Assembly: GCF_020509005.1 (NCBI RefSeq)
Contig: NC_063015.1
Location: 6,062,501-6,126,500, forward strand
Length of the DNA stretch: 64,000 bases
Reading direction: 5' to 3'
Source of the DNA: Fulvia fulva
Lineage: Eukaryota > Ascomycota > Dothideomycetes > Mycosphaerellales > Mycosphaerellaceae
How positions within the stretch are numbered: the stretch's first letter is position 1; each line of letters opens with the position of its first letter. Below, piece by piece: positions 1-11,082 of this stretch. Position numbers and translations under genes: made by a program. The notes under the pieces were generated by a model. The model saw only the letters and a list, made by a program, of their open reading frames with translations. It did no database searches and was not told the origin of the DNA.

Positions 1-1437
1 GGAGAGATTGAAGTGGTGCATCGACTCTGGTCAAACGTTAAGACTGCTGGAACCTTGGTGTGGGCATGCTATCAGGAAGTTGAATGCAGCGAGGAGCTGA
101 GGTCGGCGCGAAGCTCTGCCAAGGAAGGCAAATCTGGGTCGCGCAGTATCTCCCGGAACACAGAGCTGTATTGAGACCGCATAAATCATCCAGGTTCCTC
201 TCACTTGGCGTTTCTCATGCTTGATTCAGTTATCTGTTCTCTCTGTTGGCAGCCGGACTATGCAAGGTCATCGCGGTAGGGCGTTCGTTGAAAGAAGCCA
301 AGCTCTACTGTTCTCGTGCTTCTTGACTCTGTGCTTCCCTCCACTCTCAGGCTTGCCATTGCACAGCTGGAGATAGGAAGACCAGCTCTTAATGCTTGTC
401 TCCAGGAGATGCCTGCAGCATTCGTAGTCACTCCGGCGATAGGTACGGAATTGTGCTCTGGCAGCATCGTCCACTCTTCCTTCAGCTCATGCTTTTCAGC
501 TCTATTAAGATAGAACCTGGATCGACACGACATTGTAACATCGTTCGAAAGCAGTAAAGGCAACTACAAACCCAAGACCCTATCGTGAGCACTGCTTGCT
601 GGTACTGCACAGTCCGCTGCTACTTCCAAGCTCACATCGCAGCCCACCCATCACCTCGCTTACTTCACGCTAGCTGAGTAACCTGCATATACGACCCTAC
701 TTTCACTAGCTTCCATCAAGCTGCAATCTATGCAAATTCACTAGTCAGTTTGGTCTAGTGGTAAAGTAAGTTAGTGCGTGACGTTCGTAATATGTGGCAT
801 CAGCGGCTCTGGACATATCAGCACAATAAACCCTTCAAGGTACGTATTAGCGATTCGACTCCGCTTGGCAAGCGTGACATTCATCGCGAAGGGTTTCCCT
901 ATCATCCGTTGACTCAGCACGGATGCTTAGGTTTTGCATTTTTGGTGGCCATTGCTATGCGTTTGCGTTATGGTGCATGGAGACTGGGATTCTTTTTTCT
1001 GTCAATCTAGCAGACGATGATGGAGCTGGAATAGCTGGCAAGATCTGATGATGGAATCGCCGGCTGGCGCAGTCTTCGGAACGTTGATTGCCAGCATCTT
1101 ACATGGCGTGACGTGGCTATTCTGGTGTTTGACATGTACCTTTGATGGTGTGACGCGTGAAGCCAAGTTCTTGTCCCCATCGTATCAGTCTCCCATCTAC
1201 TAACTCCGACTCGCACTGATACATATGATCCACAAGCTGCTGAAGATCCACGGTTGAGTGGCCGCGGAGGTGTTTTTGATGCAGTCGTAAAAGTCGTGTC
1301 TCGCACTGACTGCCGAACATCGGCTTCTACAGTGGGGCTTTCCTTGCGACTCATCCCATCCCATCACGACTTCGCTACAGCATACCGCATTTCCCTGCTA
1401 CTGTCCTCGTCAACATCATATCGATCAAGTACATACG
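1..1437. other. No gene recognised, left edge
   Basis: Only short overlapping open frames on both strands, none with a domain, a signal peptide or a credible splice pattern. A box-A-like string near 748 and a box-B-like arm near 848-864 do not make a tRNA, because the acceptor ends do not pair. Confidence 0.5.
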
Positions 1438-2508
1438 ATGGCGCGCAGAAAGAGCAAGAAGAGCAAGGACGCCAAGTACCAAATGCTGGTCAAGCCAAAC
1501 ACAAAACCGCGCACACCAACCAGTCCACTCGGCGATCTTCACGACTCTCCTGGAGAACTACGAAACCGCATCTACCGCTACATCGACAGCAGCCCAATGC
1601 TGAAGATCGCATTGCCCGGCATCGACTACAGCAATCCCTCGACCTCCAGAATCCGCTACCTCTTCTTCACCGACCCCGAGACGCGCAGATACTACAAAAA
1701 TGCGCGTAACCTCCTCCGCCTCAGCAACGCCCTCCGCGAAGAGTATGGCTCCTTCATCCTGCGAGCAGACCAGACCTTCTACCAGAAGGTCAAGCTCGAC
1801 CGCTACGTGATCACCATGCCCCCGCCGTTCCCGATCTCGGCTCACATCAATCGACTGTACATTCGCGCCACCATGGATACATTTGGGTACAGCGAGGCCG
1901 TGCTGGAGCAGCTAAATCGCGTGCTGGACGCCGCACCCAGTGTCTCGCGCTTGTCGATGCACATTTGCATCACTTCGTTGCAATGGCCCGACCAGAATAT
2001 GTACGAAAAGATGTACATCTTTCGCGCTGCGACTGTCGATCGTATGCCAAATCTGCTGGAGTATGCAATCATGTTGGAAGGGAATCAGCTTAACGGGGTG
2101 TGGTACAAGGTACGAGTTCTCCTTCCATTTCAACGTATAGCATATCTGACTGTAGAACAGCGAGACTCCACCGCCGACCCATGGCCGAAGCAGCCACTCT
2201 TCAAGAACTGGGACCTCACATCCATGATAATGCCACCACACACCCCGAGAACTACAGACGGGTCGTACTACGAGCGCAAACGATTTCGGGGCGGGCTTCA
2301 AGAAGATTTGGCGGCGACATGGGCCGTGGCAGAGTACCACCCTCGCACAATGTCGGTAAACAAACGCCGCGAATACGACAAAATCCTTGAGGAACTGCAG
2401 AGTTTGTTGATCTCCAGTGGACAAGAGTTTACGGTGGGCGGGGCTGGAGTCTGGAAAGCGAAAGAGCTCCATGAGTTTAGGAAGGCTCATTATGATTGGG
2501 TTTCTTGA
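1438..2508 (+). CDS. F-box-like / 2EXR-type protein of unknown function
   Basis: A single uninterrupted 356-residue frame starts at an ATG followed by a very basic stretch (MARRKSKKSKD). At about residues 34-50 it has DSPGELRNRIYRYI, the LPxELRxxIY-like helix typical of the large fungal family of F-box-like/2EXR proteins. These usually act as substrate-recognition or protein-interaction modules. A conserved-looking RNLLRLSNALREEYGSF segment follows (about 90-107), and the rest is globular with no membrane segment or signal peptide. A GT...AG pair near 2109-2154 would remove 46 nt and shift the frame, so I keep the gene intronless. The neighbours give no functional clue. Function is unknown beyond the motif. 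Confidence 0.72.
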   Translation: MARRKSKKSKDAKYQMLVKPNTKPRTPTSPLGDLHDSPGELRNRIYRYIDSSPMLKIALPGIDYSNPSTSRIRYLFFTDPETRRYYKNARNLLRLSNALREEYGSFILRADQTFYQKVKLDRYVITMPPPFPISAHINRLYIRATMDTFGYSEAVLEQLNRVLDAAPSVSRLSMHICITSLQWPDQNMYEKMYIFRAATVDRMPNLLEYAIMLEGNQLNGVWYKVRVLLPFQRIAYLTVEQRDSTADPWPKQPLFKNWDLTSMIMPPHTPRTTDGSYYERKRFRGGLQEDLAATWAVAEYHPRTMSVNKRREYDKILEELQSLLISSGQEFTVGGAGVWKAKELHEFRKAHYDWVS

Positions 2509-5096
2509 TGGAGTGGATTGAGACCGTGGACAACAAAGAGACTGAAGCCGCCATTGTCCAACACAAGCAGTCATAAATGATCATCGTCAAAGAAATGCCG
2601 GATACGGTCGTGAGTGGCAGCTGTTTGACGGATGAGGGATGGGTTAGCGTTCGTACATCGACTACCTTAATGCCAGACCCGAATGCCTCTTCACTCTCTC
2701 CATATGCAGATCACCATCGTCCCTTCCTTTACCTGGCAATACGATGGAGAGAGATTAAGAGTAATGCTCGTGTCTGATTAGTCCCGTTATCTTCACAAAG
2801 AAAGCTTCAACCAACTCTCTCCACGCAGTCGTATGCATCAACTCCACAGTCTGTACCGAATGCATCCAAAGAAGTACCGTCCGATGCACGCTCTGTATTG
2901 CCCCCGGTTCCGCATCTTGCTTGAACATATCACACGTACATTTCCTGTTAGCTCTCGACCAAGCCAAACGTTTCCCATGGCTTCTAACAACACAAATGCA
3001 GGTATGCACCAACATCTCAAGCTCTTTCTCATCGCACGGCTGGCCGTCGGCCCAATTTCGCCCTGTGGCCTCGGTGGCGAGTTCCTGATTGTATGAGGCC
3101 TCGGCTGAGGCTTTCGTTGACGATTTCGCGACGGCAGTCGATTGGAGCAGGAACTTGGCGAGTGGAGAGGGTGGTGATGTGGTTTCGCGAAGTCTTTTCG
3201 AGTGTGGCTTTCGATAGTAGAGTCTTCAGCTGGTCGACGGTCGTTCCGAGCGGCAGGAACGAGGCTACTGATAACGCATGCCTTCGATTGGAGGTCTTCC
3301 CTCACATCCATGCCGTCATGCTCGTGTCGTTCTCCTACCGAAGACAGTTCAGGATGATGGCACCGCCGTTTCAAGAAGCGTTGGATAGGTGATGAGTCGC
3401 TCGGTCTGCACACACCCTCGCCTTAATGCCCTGCCATTTGTATCTCTTCTCACTGTTTTTGCTCTTCCAACGGCCAGAGTCGCTGCGTGACCCAAGACAG
3501 TCCTCCAGCCTTGTACTTCAGCTTCCATTCTTTCTGCCGTATTGTCCAAGCTGATGGCGAGTCCTTTTCGCTGGGGCATCTTCATGGCAGCCAATGCAAG
3601 CGCTCTCTGCCGTTGCACGTGTAACCGATATTCTGACAGTGTTCCGTGGCTTTGACGCACTTGGTGCTTCGCAGGGCGGAAGCTGGAGGGTGTTCTCAAA
3701 CCTCTGGAGGCTGTCGCGGGCAGCTGGAAGGAGTTCAGCAGTCGGTGGCAAATTTTTCGATGCCGCCGCTAATCGCCTGCAATTCAGATAGGCAACAGCA
3801 TCGGATACAGGAGCACACGGCTCCTAGGTCGACCATTTCCTTGGGTGGCGTCGCAGTTATGCTTATCCCCATACCGTGTGTATCGTGATTTGAGCACTGC
3901 CCGCTGCAAACACTGATCTCCTTGCCGCCGCCCTGTAGGGTACTTGTTGATATATCGCCTGCCCTTCTCTCAGCAGATGTGTCCCCCGTCAAAACGCGTG
4001 ATGCCACTTGACTCGCGTAATGGTATGCGACTTCGCGAGGTGAGCTTCGCCGGTCTCTGAACGCGTGTCGTTGACCTTGGCCGTCTCATGGCGATGCATA
4101 GTTCTTGAACGACGCGGAAAGACGGCGAGCCTGGTACTGATATCGTGGGTTTTATCATTGATGTGTAGTAAAATGGCAGTGTGGTGGCAAACCTCAGTGA
4201 TCGTGGCATATTAGGACTATCGACGGTCATCGCCAGCAGCGGACCAGCAGACTTGAAGCACAAACTCAGCGACAAGACCTTCGAGTAGAGAGACAGTATG
4301 AGAAGTTTCATTGGTAGTCATAACATGAACGTAAGCACAAGCATCAACAACAGTGATGGGAGAGATGAACCTTCTTCTCCAAGCGCCAGCCAAAGCCAAC
4401 AACAAGATGAAAAAGAGTTGTGTCGAAGACACGATTGACAGCAAAAATTGTGCCAGGCGACATCAGCAAACCAGCTGTGTGCAACGGACCAACAACCGCG
4501 ATGTGCAATGCAGTGCCAGAATGTTCCCCCCATATTCGTGAGCATGGTAAAGGCTGACTAGGCCGCGCACCCCAACCCCCGTGGCACCTGCGGGACCTCC
4601 ATTATGAAGAAGAAAGGAAGAGAGTGAAAGGGAGGGGAGGCTCGCGGTTTTGTGCTCACTGGCTTGGTCCGTGCGCGGGAGGGACGGGGATGCTTGGGGC
4701 GAAAGTGATGGTAATGCCGACAGAATGGATGTCCTGGGACATTGCGGGCGGCCTATTCATTGATAGAGAGGGGGCGCTTGTGCTTGAAGTATTGATGGAT
4801 AGATGTCCTTGCTAGCGTAGCGTCGTTGACTTTGTTATTGGCCCGGGAAAGTGGCGCCTGAGGCGTTAGCTCTTGAACGATATCACGTTGTGGCAACAGG
4901 GTGCGAGCCATTAGAGAGCTATTCAGATGAGACGATAGAGCTACGCCTCAAGCAATGCATTCATACAGACACATCAGATCTCCCTTGATCATCTAGCAGC
5001 AGCAGCAGCCGCGCAGAGTATCCTTCTCGATTGTATCAACGTGCGTCCACCGCTCTATACCCTGCCTCGTGCAACCTTGCTCCGCCACACCTCCGT
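2509..5096. other. Gene-poor stretch with possible relics
   Basis: No convincing gene. Minus-strand frames at about 3350-3750 have moderately protein-like composition (a segment reading NTAERMEAEVQGWRTVL), but they switch frame without splice sites and could be a decayed gene. A plus-strand ATG at 4299 opens a 46-codon Ser/Gln-rich frame with no recognisable feature. Confidence 0.35.
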
Positions 5097-5606
5097 CTAT
5101 CTGTGCAATGGCCTGGTAGTGAACGGCAGTCTGGTCGGCGCCCCGTGATTGTGGTACCACAACATCTCCCGATCCCACAAGGCTTGCCCAAACACGCGTG
5201 CTCCCAACTTGTCGATCGCATCGGCGGTGCTGTATTCGTCTGCATTGGTGAAGCAGTCCCATGCGGCGGCGAGCTGGCGTGCGGCTTCCTGTATGGATCT
5301 ATTAGCTCAATCTCCGTTGTCACCAGGTGTATTGCTCCCGCTCACGATGTTCACGGTGCCGACAATGTCCTCGTCATCCTCCTCCACGTAGTTCGGGACG
5401 TCGCGCTGGGTGAAGGGGATGCCGCAGGCGGTCATCTCGGCTTCGATCTCGCGTACGGTGGCTTGGTAGCGCCCGCCGATGACGATGTCGATGACTTTGT
5501 CCATGCGGCGGTGCGCTTCTGCGATGAACTCTTCCTCCGTCGCAAAAATCAGCATGGTTCGCGTGGTGCAGTAGTGAGTTGAGGATGGGCATACCTTGGT
5601 AGGCAT
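5097..5606 (-). CDS. Small hypothetical protein, two introns
   Basis: Predicted spliced gene of 130 residues. Exons (minus strand) are 5606-5595, 5534-5346 and 5288-5097. Intron 2 (5345-5289, 57 nt) is strong: GTGAGC donor, GCTAAT branch point and CATACAG acceptor, and it restores the frame exactly. Intron 1 (5594-5535, 60 nt) is in frame, with a GTATGC donor and a GCTGAT branch point but a less usual GAG acceptor. Without it, the ORF could start at an internal ATG. The protein starts MPTKEEFIAEAHRRMDKVID, has an acidic VEEDDEDIVG patch, then an alpha-helical half ending in LWDREMLWYHNHGAPT. No family recognised, and no signal peptide or membrane segment. Antisense frames across it are shadows. 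Confidence 0.6.
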
Positions 5607-6462
5607 AGTGGTGGTGATCTGTACTGTCTGTCGAGATGTTGCAAGAGGTAAAGTGCGGTAGGAGGTGGCGTGTGAGAGTAGAAATCGCATGAGATCAATT
5701 CAGTGCAGAAAAGGTGGCGGAGAGCGGAGAAACTTCGGCAGATTTGAGCAACGCATGTGAAAGATGCCATACGCCAGCGACATTTTGTATAGAGTACCAC
5801 GCACATATTTGGCTATGGAACCACTCTAAGAGCTCCTTTTGGCCGAATACAATCGCCCAATGCATCATTTTTACAAGAATGTCTAGACCAATTACAGCAT
5901 ACCCCTTTCAGCGAGGGTGTTGGACTCTTAGGAAAGATCTCGCTGTATCTGATATCCTGAAAGCACGTCAAGACGAGGCTTTCTTGGGTTCAGTGCCTCC
6001 AGCATGTGCTTTGTCGCACCTCGGTAATGGTCCTGGTAACGGCGTCGGGCCAGCGGTGCTGCATTCATCGTCTGGGCAAGTAGAGCTTCCCAACAGGGGG
6101 CCTACATGCAGTCCCACAGTCATGTTAAACGCGATCTTTCCTGTCTCTACTAGGAGAACGACTGGTCGTACTCCCATCTCAGATACTCACGGTTCCATCA
6201 TTGCCGTGATCTCCCTGGTCGTGCTTCCCGAGAGGCGAAAAGCCGTGCAGTACGACCGATCCGCATCGTCATGAAATTTGCTCCCGGTCCTGTGTGCCGG
6301 CAATACACACCTTCCAATTCCTTCAAATAATCGTTCGCAAGCGCTCTTTCTGGAGCAGCATCCGACGCTCCACGCAGTGCCTTACTGAAATAAGCACCAA
6401 TGGTACCAGCAGACCATGCGGACTCCAGCTTTGCACAGTAAGGCAAAGGGCACGACGCTACC

Positions 6463-6627
6463 ATGGCTAGCAAACTCACACCAGAGTTCTACAAGAGTGG
6501 ATTATATGTCGCTACCGCAATTGCAACCGCCTTCGGCCTCGTAGCTAGGGAGCTGCTCCAGCGCGACACCGCGCTTATCACCGCTGGGCGCTGTGCTGTT
6601 GGATGGGGATTTGAAACCGGGAAGTGA
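6463..6627 (+). CDS. Possible small protein (54 aa), uncertain
   Basis: An ATG in good context (TACCATGGC) opens a 54-codon frame beginning MASKLTPEFYKSGLYVATAI and ending TGA. The middle (about residues 14-26) is hydrophobic and could be one short membrane helix. Third positions are rich in C and T, as in neighbouring genes. However, a longer open frame runs antisense over most of it (6489-6902), and only one of the two can be real. It may also be the surviving exon of a larger decayed gene. No family recognised. Confidence 0.22.
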   Translation: MASKLTPEFYKSGLYVATAIATAFGLVARELLQRDTALITAGRCAVGWGFETGK

Positions 6628-7287
6628 TGAGCACTGCGCTTTTCCCGATCGGTCACGGCCGTGGCGACATCATGCCCAAGCATTTCCACAGCCACGCGGA
6701 TCTCAACAGCCGCATCGATGATGGTGCTATTGCCGAGAGCCAAAGCCCTGCGCTTGCATGATCTCGCAAACGCTACGCAGTAGAAAGAGACTGACTCGGC
6801 GCGAAGGCCTCCACCAGGGACCCCCTTCCTCAAGATCAGATCCGATAGCTGGCAGCCATATCGCGAGCTGTCGCAGACGATACCGTTGACGATCTCGACC
6901 AAGAAGCGCAGCAGGAGGCCTGCTACCGCGAAGACTGGATTTAATGATTGTGATATCGTTCTGGCGTGTCTGCGCCTTAACTCATGACAAATATGCGAGA
7001 TAAAAAGTAAGAGTGCAATCTGGATGGTCGACCGGCTTCGAAAGCACTGACATGTGATTCCGATCTGACTCTTAGGAGGCGGAGGCGGCCTCCATGCAGC
7101 GCTCGTAACATCGATGGCCAGCTATGTGATCCTTCATTTGCACAGACACTGTAATCGCAAGCGTGACAGGGAGTGCCTGAGGCGTATCAGTATACTCATC
7201 ATTAACAGCATACAGACTTCCAACATCGAAGCACATCCACTCGCCTGAATTCCTCCACCGTGCACCCATTAGAAGCACCAAAGAACC

Positions 7288-7293
7288 AAAAAA
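7288..7293 (-). terminator. Pol III T-run terminator of the tRNA gene
   Basis: On the minus strand, a run of six T residues lies about 15 nt past the 3' end of the tRNA gene at 7308-7449. This is a standard RNA polymerase III termination signal and supports the tRNA being transcribed. Confidence 0.6.
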
Positions 7294-7307
7294 GAAAGCA
7301 ACACCTC

Positions 7308-7449
7308 TGGTTCCACCGCGACTCGAACGCGGGTCTTCCAGAACCACCTCTTCGACCACAATTAGCGATCAGACCCTCTCCCCTCTCTTCACGAAAATTG
7401 CGCCAAAGTTCTGATAGCTGGACGTGCTAGACCACTGCACTATGGAACC
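7308..7449 (-). tRNA. Intron-containing tRNA gene, body Gln-like, anticodon uncertain
   Basis: The minus strand folds into a tRNA. A 7-bp acceptor stem (GGTTCCA with TGGAACC, discriminator A) is followed by a 4-bp D stem (GTGC/GCAC) with a GG-containing loop. The anticodon stem has 5 bp (TCCAG/CTGGA), and the T arm is perfect (CCGCG-TTCGAGT-CGCGG). The internal promoter matches well: box A TAGTGCAGTGG and box B GTTCGAGTC. About 69 nt of intron separate the anticodon loop from the 3' half of its stem, and intron bases TCTGAT can pair with ATCAGA at the anticodon loop, as in spliced pre-tRNAs. With canonical splicing after position 37 the anticodon would read ATC, which is not a normal nuclear tRNA. 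The acceptor and D arms look most like eukaryotic tRNA-Gln. So the gene is solid but its identity is open, and it could be a pseudogene. Confidence 0.72.
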
Positions 7450-7810
7450 TTTGTGGTGTTGTGATTGGATGAGGGAGTTGTATTCACATATGTATAAGTT
7501 GGTGCGTTTGAGGTGGGGTTATTTTGGGTGGTGGGTATTGTCGGCTTGGGAAGTGGTGGTGGGGTTTCGGGAGAGGGGGAGTTGAGGTTTGGGGGGGAAA
7601 TGGGGAGATGGGGAGATGGCGGTAGAGAGACTGCTTCACGGCGAGGCTTCGATGCTGTAGTGCGGTATCGGACTGTTTGTAGCTTAAGTATCGCACTCCT
7701 CTCCGTAGCTTGCCCCACGATCATATACCATCAACTATCCTACTGTCTTATGCTCGCTTGGAAGTCTGAATTTGCCTCCTCACGCCTATCTCCAAGCTCT
7801 CGCCTCCGTC

Positions 7811-8506
7811 TCAGCATTGACTGGTCCTTCCAAAATGTGGCACAAGGCCACAGAACATCTCAAGATCCTCGTGAGAGCATAGCATCTTCCACTTCTTCTT
7901 GTACTCCGCCTTTTGCGCCCGGCTCACGTATCTCGGATCGTTCCCACCTGCCCAGATGAACAGCTTCTGTGCTGCCTTGACGACATCTCCAAGCCGCGCT
8001 GCCTTCACCAGTGCTGTAATGCTGATCGAGTGCTTGTCGATGGCGGGAGAGTGGACCTTTACTTCGAGGAAGATGGTTAGACTGGATTGGACCAAATACA
8101 TATCGTACTGCGATTGTGCGGGAAGCGGGGTGGACGCTGCGTGTTCGTCCATGTATACTGTCAGATGATGGTTCCAGCCGATGTGGTGGCAGAGGTGATG
8201 GCGAAGTGCCAGTTCGATGTGTGTGTTGTTGTCGAGCTGGATGATGGTTGATGCTTGCCCATTTCTCTTAAGACGATTGAGGATGAGCTTGTTGAATCGA
8301 GGCGCTTGCTCGGTCGAGGCGCCTTCGGAGGAAGTCTCCTGGAAGAGCATTGCTTTGGCGCGGAACTGAGTCGAGGACTCAGTTGAGATGGATTGGTGCC
8401 ATGCTCCGTTGACGCGTTGGAGGAGGAGGAGATCTTTGGCTGGCAGGTATTGCAGAATTTGGTCGCGGAGCTCGGCGATATCGAAGGTGCGTTGACTGGC
8501 CTTCAT
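7811..8506 (-). CDS. F-box-like protein
   Basis: An intronless 231-residue frame starts at an ATG. Residues about 7-44 (FDIAELRDQILQYLPAKDLL, then LLQRVNGAWHQSI) fit the F-box consensus: an LP-like start, an I-L-x-x-L-P core, and the V-x-x-x-W end. F-box proteins bind Skp1 and bring substrates to SCF ubiquitin ligases. The C-terminal part is the usual variable substrate-side region found in Dothideomycete F-box families, with no LRR or WD repeats visible. It ends with a basic AQKAEYKKKWKML segment. No intron, signal peptide or membrane helix. The family assignment rests on the F-box region only, and the substrate is unknown. Confidence 0.78.
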   Translation of the reverse strand: MKASQRTFDIAELRDQILQYLPAKDLLLLQRVNGAWHQSISTESSTQFRAKAMLFQETSSEGASTEQAPRFNKLILNRLKRNGQASTIIQLDNNTHIELALRHHLCHHIGWNHHLTVYMDEHAASTPLPAQSQYDMYLVQSSLTIFLEVKVHSPAIDKHSISITALVKAARLGDVVKAAQKLFIWAGGNDPRYVSRAQKAEYKKKWKMLCSHEDLEMFCGLVPHFGRTSQC

Positions 8507-10245
8507 GTTGGTTTTAGCTGTAGGTGATGTCCGGTGGGTCCGTAGAGGATTGCGAGGGTGTGGCGATGGCTCATAGGAAGCTGGCGTGTCTGTAGATCAG
8601 TCGAAGTGTGTTGAAGCTGAAATTCAAACAGCCGGGAAACACAACCGCCGGCCAGCAACTAAACCTCCGCACACCCTAGACAAAGGACGCAACTTACCCG
8701 CTCACATGTATGCCGACAACGAGCAACGCGACTGACAATGTCCTTGAGACTCGTGTTCATTTTCCACTGACCCTTCGATCGTGAACGGATTTTCGCCTCC
8801 CACCAGAGCCATAACGAGCCTCACACGACATCGATCCCGAACGACCTGGTGTACGAAATCACGTAGAAGCTCTTCACAACGCCCTGTATTCGAGACTCGG
8901 TCCTTGTACCGGTACTGGAGGAAATATGTTCCAGTGTTCTCCGAACCACGGGAAGGCACGAGCAGAGCATGCCGAGGCTAGTTTATGAGTGTCCACTAAC
9001 ATCCACGTGAGTGGGAGACATCGCGAATGCTATCGAACGACTCAATCCAGAGCCCTTCGACCAGCTGCCAATTACTATCCGGCCCCGAATGTTGCAGCCA
9101 GCGGACCGGTAAGGGGCTCGATACTCATGCCGGTCAAGGGTACTAGGGGAGTTTTACTAGGGAGTCACAGGATTGAAAAGAGTTGGCATTCGAGAGGAAG
9201 CTATCACGTCTGAGCAAGTTGCTTCCCCTGCCACCGGCCACGTGCAAGATGCCGAGCCACCTCGTGTCTATCGAGCAGCAGAGAAGGCCAGAAGAGCCAA
9301 GAAGCTGATCAGGAAGCTATGTCAAGCCAGGTTACGCAAAGGAATCTGATGTATGATGTTGTTCGGGTAGAAGATAGGCTTGCCGAGATGGAGGAGGCCG
9401 GCGAGCACCTTGGTAAGTTACAGAAATCGGGTCCCGGGACAAGAGCAAGGTGTCAAGCCACCATCGGCTGGAGTAGAAAGAGACAAGAAGTGTCAACTGT
9501 GCAGCAGTCTTTGGCCTCGATCGTCACTTTGACACTCCCGGACAAACTCGAACAGAGAAGATAATGGAGCCACAGTCTGCAATTTGGTAAGAGAAGAGAA
9601 AGAGAGCAGGGGACGTTGGTATTACTCGAGGACACGGCCGACCAGCAGGAGAGCGTTGCGCTAATTGTGCCGCTACATCTTCTTTCCTACTAGACATAGG
9701 CTACTTCACAGCCACGCGAGACACACGACCCGCAAATACGATTAGATTGGAATGCGTTGCTCGCCGCATACACACAGCACATTAACGCCTTGGTTTCATG
9801 CACGTTCATCTAGCCCTTCTACCACTTAGACAGAGGCTCACAACACATTTTGATAGAGCTATCTCGGTTTGAGAACTGTCATACACATGCTTGTGCTCTT
9901 AATGGATGTTCCTTGTGCATTTATTGACTGCGGGGTGGGTGCATAGATACCAATCCCACCATGATCAAGAAAGGCGCTGACTGGTAAGCGGCACAGTCAT
10001 AAGTAGAGGGTCTAAGGTCCTTCCGCCTTCTATAGAGCAGCATTTGACACTGAGCGATCGATTCCGCATGGAAGAAGTGGACGGACCTAGAAGTAGCCGT
10101 CTCTGTCTTCTCGATAGTTCTTCCCTTATCGCTCCGCTTGCTTGCTGCCTTGATCGAGGCAATCAGCGGTAGATGGATACACATACCGCCCTTATGCAGC
10201 TCGCCTCCTCTTCTCTCCCAGCATCAAACAAGCCAGCGTAGTACC
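8507..10245. other. No confident gene
   Basis: Short frames only. At about 9195-9350 a plus-strand frame reads Lys/Arg-rich (EKARRAKKLIRKLCQARL) and shifts frame into a Glu-rich helix. It could be a gene remnant, but no start or splice sites support it. Confidence 0.4.
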
Positions 10246-10776
10246 ATGAGCTCCAACAACACCAACCAAACACACAAGAACCCCCTCAATCCCAAGAACG
10301 CTGACCTCAACACCTACGATCCCACTCTAGTGCCACGCCCAAATCCTCTCCATCATTCCACCTACATCTCAGACAAAGGCTCTGATCCCAACAACGACAA
10401 TGCGCCTGCAAGCTCTCTTTCTCCTCCCCCTTTCACCCACCCAACCGAAGAATCGACCGCGATCCTTGCCGCCATTCGTAACGAGGCGAACAAACACACG
10501 CCCGTAACTTCCGGATTCCTGAGCGACAAGGAGCTTTTAACCATCATCCACAACGCCAAAGCCACTCTATTCAACGGTCAAGAGCGTGTCATACATGAAG
10601 TTGTACAATTGTGCGCTCAGGGGCACAGTGTAGCTGATGTTTTCATCAATGCGTTGAAGGCGTTGTGTCTTCATGGGGCGCTCGATGCTGCGCAGCAGAG
10701 CACGTTGAATGAGAATGTTGGGAAGTGCATTGCGCTGGCAAGCGGGAAGAAAATCGAGGCGGAAGCGAGCGCTTAG
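10246..10776 (+). CDS. Hypothetical protein with disordered N-terminus
   Basis: Predicted 176 residues. I choose the ATG at 10246 (TACCATGAGC) rather than the upstream in-frame codons, because the preceding sequence is pyrimidine-rich leader. Residues 1-70 are Asn/Pro/Ser-rich and probably disordered. Residues about 71-165 are alpha-helical (EESTAILAAIRNEANKHTPV, then a segment ending NALKALCLHGALD) and look like a compact helical domain. No signal peptide, membrane segment or catalytic motif. I do not recognise the family. Intronless. Confidence 0.62.
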   Translation: MSSNNTNQTHKNPLNPKNADLNTYDPTLVPRPNPLHHSTYISDKGSDPNNDNAPASSLSPPPFTHPTEESTAILAAIRNEANKHTPVTSGFLSDKELLTIIHNAKATLFNGQERVIHEVVQLCAQGHSVADVFINALKALCLHGALDAAQQSTLNENVGKCIALASGKKIEAEASA

Positions 10777-11082
10777 AGTAGAGAGACTTTTGGTGGAGGA
10801 AGGAGGAAGTGGATAGGAAATGCTGTGAGATGTTCACTATGTAATCTCATTGCGTATTACTTGTGCAAGAGTGGCCCTTACAACCTTCGTGCGGCAGAGT
10901 TCTGCCTCGTGTGCTGGAATCCTGTACCGCCGTAGAACATGCCATCTCGCTCAATGTGGCCGTGCGGGATAGGCCGGATCCAGTATAAATAGGCCTGGAA
11001 TCCAGAATCGAATTTCCTCTCGGACGATCTCATAGTCCTCGGCCATTGATCCAGCCCGTAGCTCGGTCTCAGACCCCCAACC
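10777..11082. other. Short intergenic stretch
   Basis: Between convergent genes. It contains a TATAAATA string near 10984 but no gene in a position to use it. Nothing else seen. Confidence 0.4.

Larger units (their letters stand above)
5607..7307. other. Mostly non-coding or relic stretch
   Basis: A possible 54-codon gene on the plus strand (listed separately) and an overlapping minus-strand open frame at 6489-6902 are the only longer coding-like stretches. The minus frame has no ATG at its start (TTG) and no obvious upstream exon. Nothing else is recognised. Confidence 0.4.

Noticed and set aside
745..871. tRNA-like pieces (box A-like GGTCTAGTGG and a T-arm-like AGCGA-TTCGACT-CCGCT)
   Set aside because: The two lie about 100 nt apart, the possible acceptor halves do not pair, and no D or anticodon stem forms.
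2109..2154. Possible intron in the first F-box-like gene
   Set aside because: Removal of 46 nt breaks a frame that is open and protein-like throughout.
6489..6902. Minus-strand 137-codon open frame
   Set aside because: Begins with TTG, no upstream exon or ATG, no domain; overlaps a plus-strand candidate.
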